From: Sphingobacteriales bacterium
GTDB taxonomy: Bacteria; Bacteroidota; Bacteroidia; Chitinophagales; Chitinophagaceae
Assembly: GCA_947463665.1 (NCBI GenBank)
Contig: CANHUD010000081.1
Coordinates: 1-9,019, forward strand
Reading direction: 5' to 3'
Length of the DNA stretch: 9,019 nt
Shown here in pieces: positions 5,774 through 9,019 of this stretch; position 1 is the first letter of the stretch; each line of letters begins with the position of its first letter. The notes under the pieces were generated by a model. That model was given only the letters and a program-made list of their open reading frames with translations, had not been told where the DNA came from and ran no database searches. The translations under genes were made by a program, and so were the position numbers.

Positions 5774-7618
5774 ATGAACAGAAAAGATGAATTGCTGAAG
5801 GATGTAGTCATCAAGTTCGCCGGTGATAGCGGCGATGGGATGCAGCTTACCGGAAGCCAGTTTACCAATAATACGGCTCTTATGGGAATGGATCTGGCAA
5901 CATTCCCTGACTTCCCGGCTGAGATTCGTGCCCCACAGGGTACGCTGGCGGGGGTGAGTGGCTTCCAGCTTCGTTTTTCCTCCTCACCGGTATATACACC
6001 GGGCGATGAATGCGATGTACTGGTAGCGATGAATGCCGCTGCACTCAAGTCCAATCTCAAGAATTTAAAAAAAGGCGGTAAGATCATCGCCAATACCGAT
6101 GGCTTTGATGCGAAAAACCTCCGGTTGGCCAACTATGCCGAAGGCGATAATCCGCTGGAGAACAATTCCCTCAGTGGGTTTGAGGTTACAAAGATCGATG
6201 TCACCAAACTCACCCGTGAAGCCCTGAAAGAATTCACGTTGGGTACCAAAGAGAAGGACCGGGCAAAGAACATGTTCGTCCTGGGCTATCTCTACTGGAT
6301 GTTCAACCGCGATATGGACAGTACGGTCCAGTTCCTGAAAGATAAATTCGGCAAAAAAGACGAGATCCTCAATAGTAATATCAAGGCCCTGCAGGCCGGG
6401 TATAATTTCGGTGATACCACTGAAACCTTTACTACCCGTTTCAAAGTGGATAAGGCCCGTCTGGAGCCAGGTACCTATCGTTCCATCATGGGGAACCAGG
6501 CACTGGCGTACGGACTGATCGCGGCTTCCCAGAAAAGCGGCCTTCCGCTGTTTCTCGGATCCTATCCGATCACACCGGCATCCGACATTCTGCATGAACT
6601 GAGCCGGCATAAGTCTTTTGGCATCAAAACATTCCAGGCGGAAGATGAGATCGCAGGTATCACATCCGCCATCGGTGCCAGTTATGGAGGAGCCCTCGCC
6701 ATCACCACAACATCTGGTCCGGGTATGGCACTCAAAACAGAAGCGATCGGACTGGCCCTGATGATGGAGATCCCGCTATTGATCGTCAATGTGCAGCGCG
6801 GTGGTCCTTCCACCGGTCTGCCTACCAAAACAGAACAGAGTGACCTGTTCCAGGCCTATTATGGTCGCAACGGGGAAAGCCCGCTGCCCATCGTATCGGC
6901 GTCTACCCCCAGCGATTGTTTCGCAGCTGCCTACGAAGCCTGCCGCATCTCGGTACAGCACATGATCCCGGTGATCCTGCTGACCGACGGCTACATTGCC
7001 AATGGTGCGGAACCCTGGAAATTCCCCACTTCCGCTGATCTGCAGCCAATTGATGTGACATTCAAAGCAGGTCTGGATGAAGGAGAAGAAAAATTCCTTC
7101 CGTATAAACGCGATGAAAAACTCGCCCGTCCCTGGGCTATTCCCGGTACAGCCGGGCTTGAGCATCGTATCGGTGGTCTTGAAAAGCAGGACATCACCGG
7201 TAACATCAGTTACGATGCCGATAACCATGAGCACATGGTGAAATTACGTCAGGCAAAAGTGGATAAGATCGCTGAACACATCCCGGAACAACATCTTGAC
7301 AGCGGTCCGGATACCGGAAAAGTACTGGTGATCGGCTGGGGTAGCACCTTCGGTGCGATCAAAAGCGCCTGTGCCGAGTTGCAGGCTGAAGGCCATGCTA
7401 TCTCCCACGCACATCTCCGCTATGTTCGTCCCTTCCCCCGGAATCTGGGCGATATCATCAAACGGTTCGATAAGGTGCTGATACCTGAGATCAACAATGG
7501 CCAACTGGTGAAGATCATCCGTGATCAATATCTGGTGGATGCGGTTCCGTATAATAAAATCAAGGGTGTACCCATTACCAAGACCGAACTCTTGGAACAA
7601 CTCAGAGCCATGCTGTAA
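5774..7618 (+). CDS. korA: 2-oxoacid:ferredoxin oxidoreductase, fused gamma-alpha subunit (2-oxoglutarate type, KorA)
   Basis: This 614-aa cytoplasmic subunit belongs to an enzyme that oxidatively decarboxylates a 2-oxoacid, probably 2-oxoglutarate, to an acyl-CoA while reducing ferredoxin. Residues 1-205 are the gamma domain, with KFAGDSGDGMQLTG near the N terminus and FPDFPAEIRAPQGT at 44-57. Residues from about 225 are the alpha pyrimidine-binding domain: YPITPASDILHEL (264-276), FQAEDEIAGI (287-296), TTSGPGMALKTEA (312-324) and QRGGPSTGLPTKTEQSDL (341-358). A C-terminal transketolase-like domain spans about 515-614. E290 in QAEDE is the likely residue contacting thiamine diphosphate held by the beta subunit. 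No ferredoxin-type CxxC cluster is present, as expected for alpha. Length is normal for fused subunits. The beta subunit usually follows directly but is absent here. Substrate could also be pyruvate or a branched-chain oxoacid. Confidence 0.93.
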   Translation: MNRKDELLKDVVIKFAGDSGDGMQLTGSQFTNNTALMGMDLATFPDFPAEIRAPQGTLAGVSGFQLRFSSSPVYTPGDECDVLVAMNAAALKSNLKNLKKGGKIIANTDGFDAKNLRLANYAEGDNPLENNSLSGFEVTKIDVTKLTREALKEFTLGTKEKDRAKNMFVLGYLYWMFNRDMDSTVQFLKDKFGKKDEILNSNIKALQAGYNFGDTTETFTTRFKVDKARLEPGTYRSIMGNQALAYGLIAASQKSGLPLFLGSYPITPASDILHELSRHKSFGIKTFQAEDEIAGITSAIGASYGGALAITTTSGPGMALKTEAIGLALMMEIPLLIVNVQRGGPSTGLPTKTEQSDLFQAYYGRNGESPLPIVSASTPSDCFAAAYEACRISVQHMIPVILLTDGYIANGAEPWKFPTSADLQPIDVTFKAGLDEGEEKFLPYKRDEKLARPWAIPGTAGLEHRIGGLEKQDITGNISYDADNHEHMVKLRQAKVDKIAEHIPEQHLDSGPDTGKVLVIGWGSTFGAIKSACAELQAEGHAISHAHLRYVRPFPRNLGDIIKRFDKVLIPEINNGQLVKIIRDQYLVDAVPYNKIKGVPITKTELLEQLRAML

Positions 7619-7632
7619 GCTGGTTTCCTATA

Positions 7633-7668
7633 AAAAAAGCGGATACAGGAAACTGCATCCGCTTTTTT
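7633..7668. terminator. Shared bidirectional rho-independent terminator between convergent genes
   Basis: AAAAAAGCGGAT (7633-7644) pairs perfectly with ATCCGCTTTTTT (7657-7668). Inside, after one A-C mismatch, CAG/CTG closes a GAAA tetraloop, giving a 15-bp stem capped by a GNRA loop. The plus strand ends in six T and the minus strand in seven T, so it can stop korA (stop 14 nt upstream) and the transporter gene arriving from the other side (stop 15 nt away). Confidence 0.92.
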
Positions 7669-7683
7669 CGTTTTATGCTGGAA

Positions 7684-8907
7684 TCAGGCTCTGGACACCG
7701 AAGTATCATTCCGGAAGAACAGGATAAACAATACCAGGATCACCGCCGCAATACCGGCCGGCACGAGCCAGACGTTCAGCCAGTTGGTAACTTCTGCAAC
7801 GGTATACGTTTCCTTTACCCGTCCGGCGATCACAGAACCGATGTACATACCGATGCCATACGTAGCCAGTGAGATCAATGCCTGTGCCTGCGATTTGATG
7901 CGGGGGCCGGCTTTCTGATCTGTATAGATCATGCCGCTCACAAAGAAGAAATCGTAACAAACGCCATGCAGTAAGATCGCCGCATAGAGCATCCATTCCG
8001 AAGCGCTGCCATCGGAGTAGCCGAAGAAAACAAAACGGGTGATCCACGCGATCAGTCCGATGATCAGGATGTTTTTTACACCGTATCTTCCATACACCAG
8101 CGGCAGGGCCAGCATGAACAATACTTCGGAGACCTGTCCGAGCGACATCTTATTTTCTACATTGAAGGTCGACGGATCCACTCCGGGGAACGCTGCCTTA
8201 TACGTATCGGTGATTGATGGATTCGCCCAGGTATAATAGAAGGAGAGGGGGATGCAGATCAGGACCGATGAAAAGAAGAAGATCAGGAAGCTTTTGTCTT
8301 TGAACAGTACAAACGCATCTTTCCCGATGATCTGTGCAAAGGAAGAAGGACCGGTAGCGGTTGGCGGGGTATCGGGCAGCAGGAAGGCCAGCAAACCCAG
8401 TACCAGTGCGGAGCCCATCGCGATCTGGAAGATCGCTACTTTATCGCCCACGCCCATAAAGCCCACGAGGTTCACCACGGCGATCCAGGCCAGCGTACCA
8501 AAAACGCGGATGGCGGGGAATTCTTTTTCGGGATTGCTCATTTGCCGCATGGAGATGGAGGTGGTCAGCGCAATGGTGGGTGCGAAGGTCAGGCAGTAGG
8601 CCAGCATGATCCAGAAAAACGTATCGGGATTGGTGGTTTGCGTTAGCAGGTATAAGAGGCCGGCACCGAGCAGGTTCAGCACAGCCAGCACCCGTTGCGC
8701 CCGGAAGTAGCGATCGGCCAGCATGCCCACAAAGAACGGGGCCACGATCATGGCAATGGAAAAAGCAGCATAAGCCTGGCCCACCTGGTCGCCGGTGGCA
8801 TGGAGCTGGTCGGTCATGTACTTGCTCATTTGTCCGTACCAGGCACCCCAGACAAAGAACTGAAGGAACATCATCATCGACAACAGAATACGGGTCGTCA
8901 TTCTCAT
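7684..8907 (-). CDS. MFS transporter of the nucleoside:H+ symporter (NHS, NupG/XapB-like) family
   Basis: This 407-aa inner-membrane protein has about 12 hydrophobic segments, typical length for the family, and probably imports nucleosides with protons. Family marks are the start MxMFLQFFVWGAWYG-like stretch (11-24), the TM2-3 loop GMLADRYFRAQRVLA (61-75), RQMSNPEKEFPAIRVFGTLAW (121-141, given in two joined parts), GQVSEVLFM (257-265) and HGVCYDFFFVSGMIYTD (314-330). From memory of E. coli NupG, R134, T138, Q258, E261 and D319 sit where its nucleoside- and proton-handling residues lie; this was not aligned. The loop before GQVSEV is fairly long (about 229-256). ATG 8907 is chosen; an in-frame ATG two codons later is an equally plausible start, and neither has a Shine-Dalgarno match. 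The C terminus is short and polar. Exact substrate is uncertain, so no symbol is given. Confidence 0.9.
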   Translation of the reverse strand: MRMTTRILLSMMMFLQFFVWGAWYGQMSKYMTDQLHATGDQVGQAYAAFSIAMIVAPFFVGMLADRYFRAQRVLAVLNLLGAGLLYLLTQTTNPDTFFWIMLAYCLTFAPTIALTTSISMRQMSNPEKEFPAIRVFGTLAWIAVVNLVGFMGVGDKVAIFQIAMGSALVLGLLAFLLPDTPPTATGPSSFAQIIGKDAFVLFKDKSFLIFFFSSVLICIPLSFYYTWANPSITDTYKAAFPGVDPSTFNVENKMSLGQVSEVLFMLALPLVYGRYGVKNILIIGLIAWITRFVFFGYSDGSASEWMLYAAILLHGVCYDFFFVSGMIYTDQKAGPRIKSQAQALISLATYGIGMYIGSVIAGRVKETYTVAEVTNWLNVWLVPAGIAAVILVLFILFFRNDTSVSRA

Positions 8908-9019
8908 GGCAATTCAATTATTGAAACAGAAAGTTAGGGAATTTGACGATGCATCCGTTCGCTATTCTGCTGATGACCTGGTTTTGTTCGTTTTTCCGTA
9001 ATAGGTGCAAAGCGATGTG
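8908..9019. other. Region upstream of the transporter gene; no supported gene
   Basis: No recognisable coding sequence is present. The minus strand has a frame open from the window end to a TAA at 8918-8920 (33 codons), stopping 10 nt before the transporter start; it could be the tail of an upstream gene in the same unit, but I recognise no family. The nearest promoter-like element is TAACTTTC on the minus strand (8936-8929), one base off TAnnTTTG and without a well-placed TTG. Confidence 0.4.

Noticed and set aside
6066..6074. Run of seven A in korA as a possible -1 frameshift site
   Set aside because: The -1 frame meets a stop within a few codons and would only truncate the gamma domain; no downstream stimulatory structure was seen, and the main frame is intact.
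8929..8936. TAACTTTC on the minus strand as the promoter of the transporter gene
   Set aside because: It is one base off the consensus and has no TTG at the right distance; too weak to list as a promoter.
8918..9019. 33-codon minus-strand open frame running in from the window end
   Set aside because: It could be the tail of an upstream gene, but the residues match no family I recognise and the other two minus frames are similarly short; more sequence is required to decide.

Overview
This window looks like chromosomal DNA from a Bacteroidota bacterium, most likely of the Chitinophagaceae type. That placement rests on protein style, roughly even GC, and start codons that all lack a Shine-Dalgarno-like GGAGG. 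The intergenic regions also carry matches to the Bacteroidota promoter element TAnnTTTG. The taxonomic call is inference; no RNA marker gene is present.

Positions 1-5537 (+ strand) form one transcription-unit-like block. It starts with the 3' part of an RND efflux periplasmic adaptor (its 5' end lies outside the window). After 11 nt comes a large inner-membrane RND transporter (1196 aa), and after another 33 nt an AIM24-family protein of unknown bacterial function. A rho-independent terminator at 5505-5531 closes the block. The outer-membrane (TolC-like) partner is not in the window and would be expected upstream.

Positions 5487-5773 are a 287-nt intergenic region with more structure than usual. 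It holds the terminator, two further small inverted repeats, a good minus-strand promoter match, a pair of direct repeats exactly 21 bp apart, and a plus-strand promoter match just upstream of the next gene.

Positions 5774-7618 (+) encode a fused gamma-alpha subunit of a 2-oxoacid:ferredoxin oxidoreductase (KorA type), which links 2-oxoacid decarboxylation to CoA-thioester formation and ferredoxin reduction. The thiamine-binding beta subunit that must partner it is absent: a strong terminator follows the gene directly.

Positions 7684-8907 (-) encode a 12-helix major facilitator of the nucleoside:H+ symporter family, converging on korA and sharing its terminator. The last 112 nt hold no gene I can support.

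I see no phage, IS, CRISPR, toxin-antitoxin or defence genes, and no clear new multi-gene system. The points most worth a second look are the orphan korA, the extra membrane segments in the RND pump, the AIM24 gene attached to the efflux block, and the 5538-5754 regulatory region.
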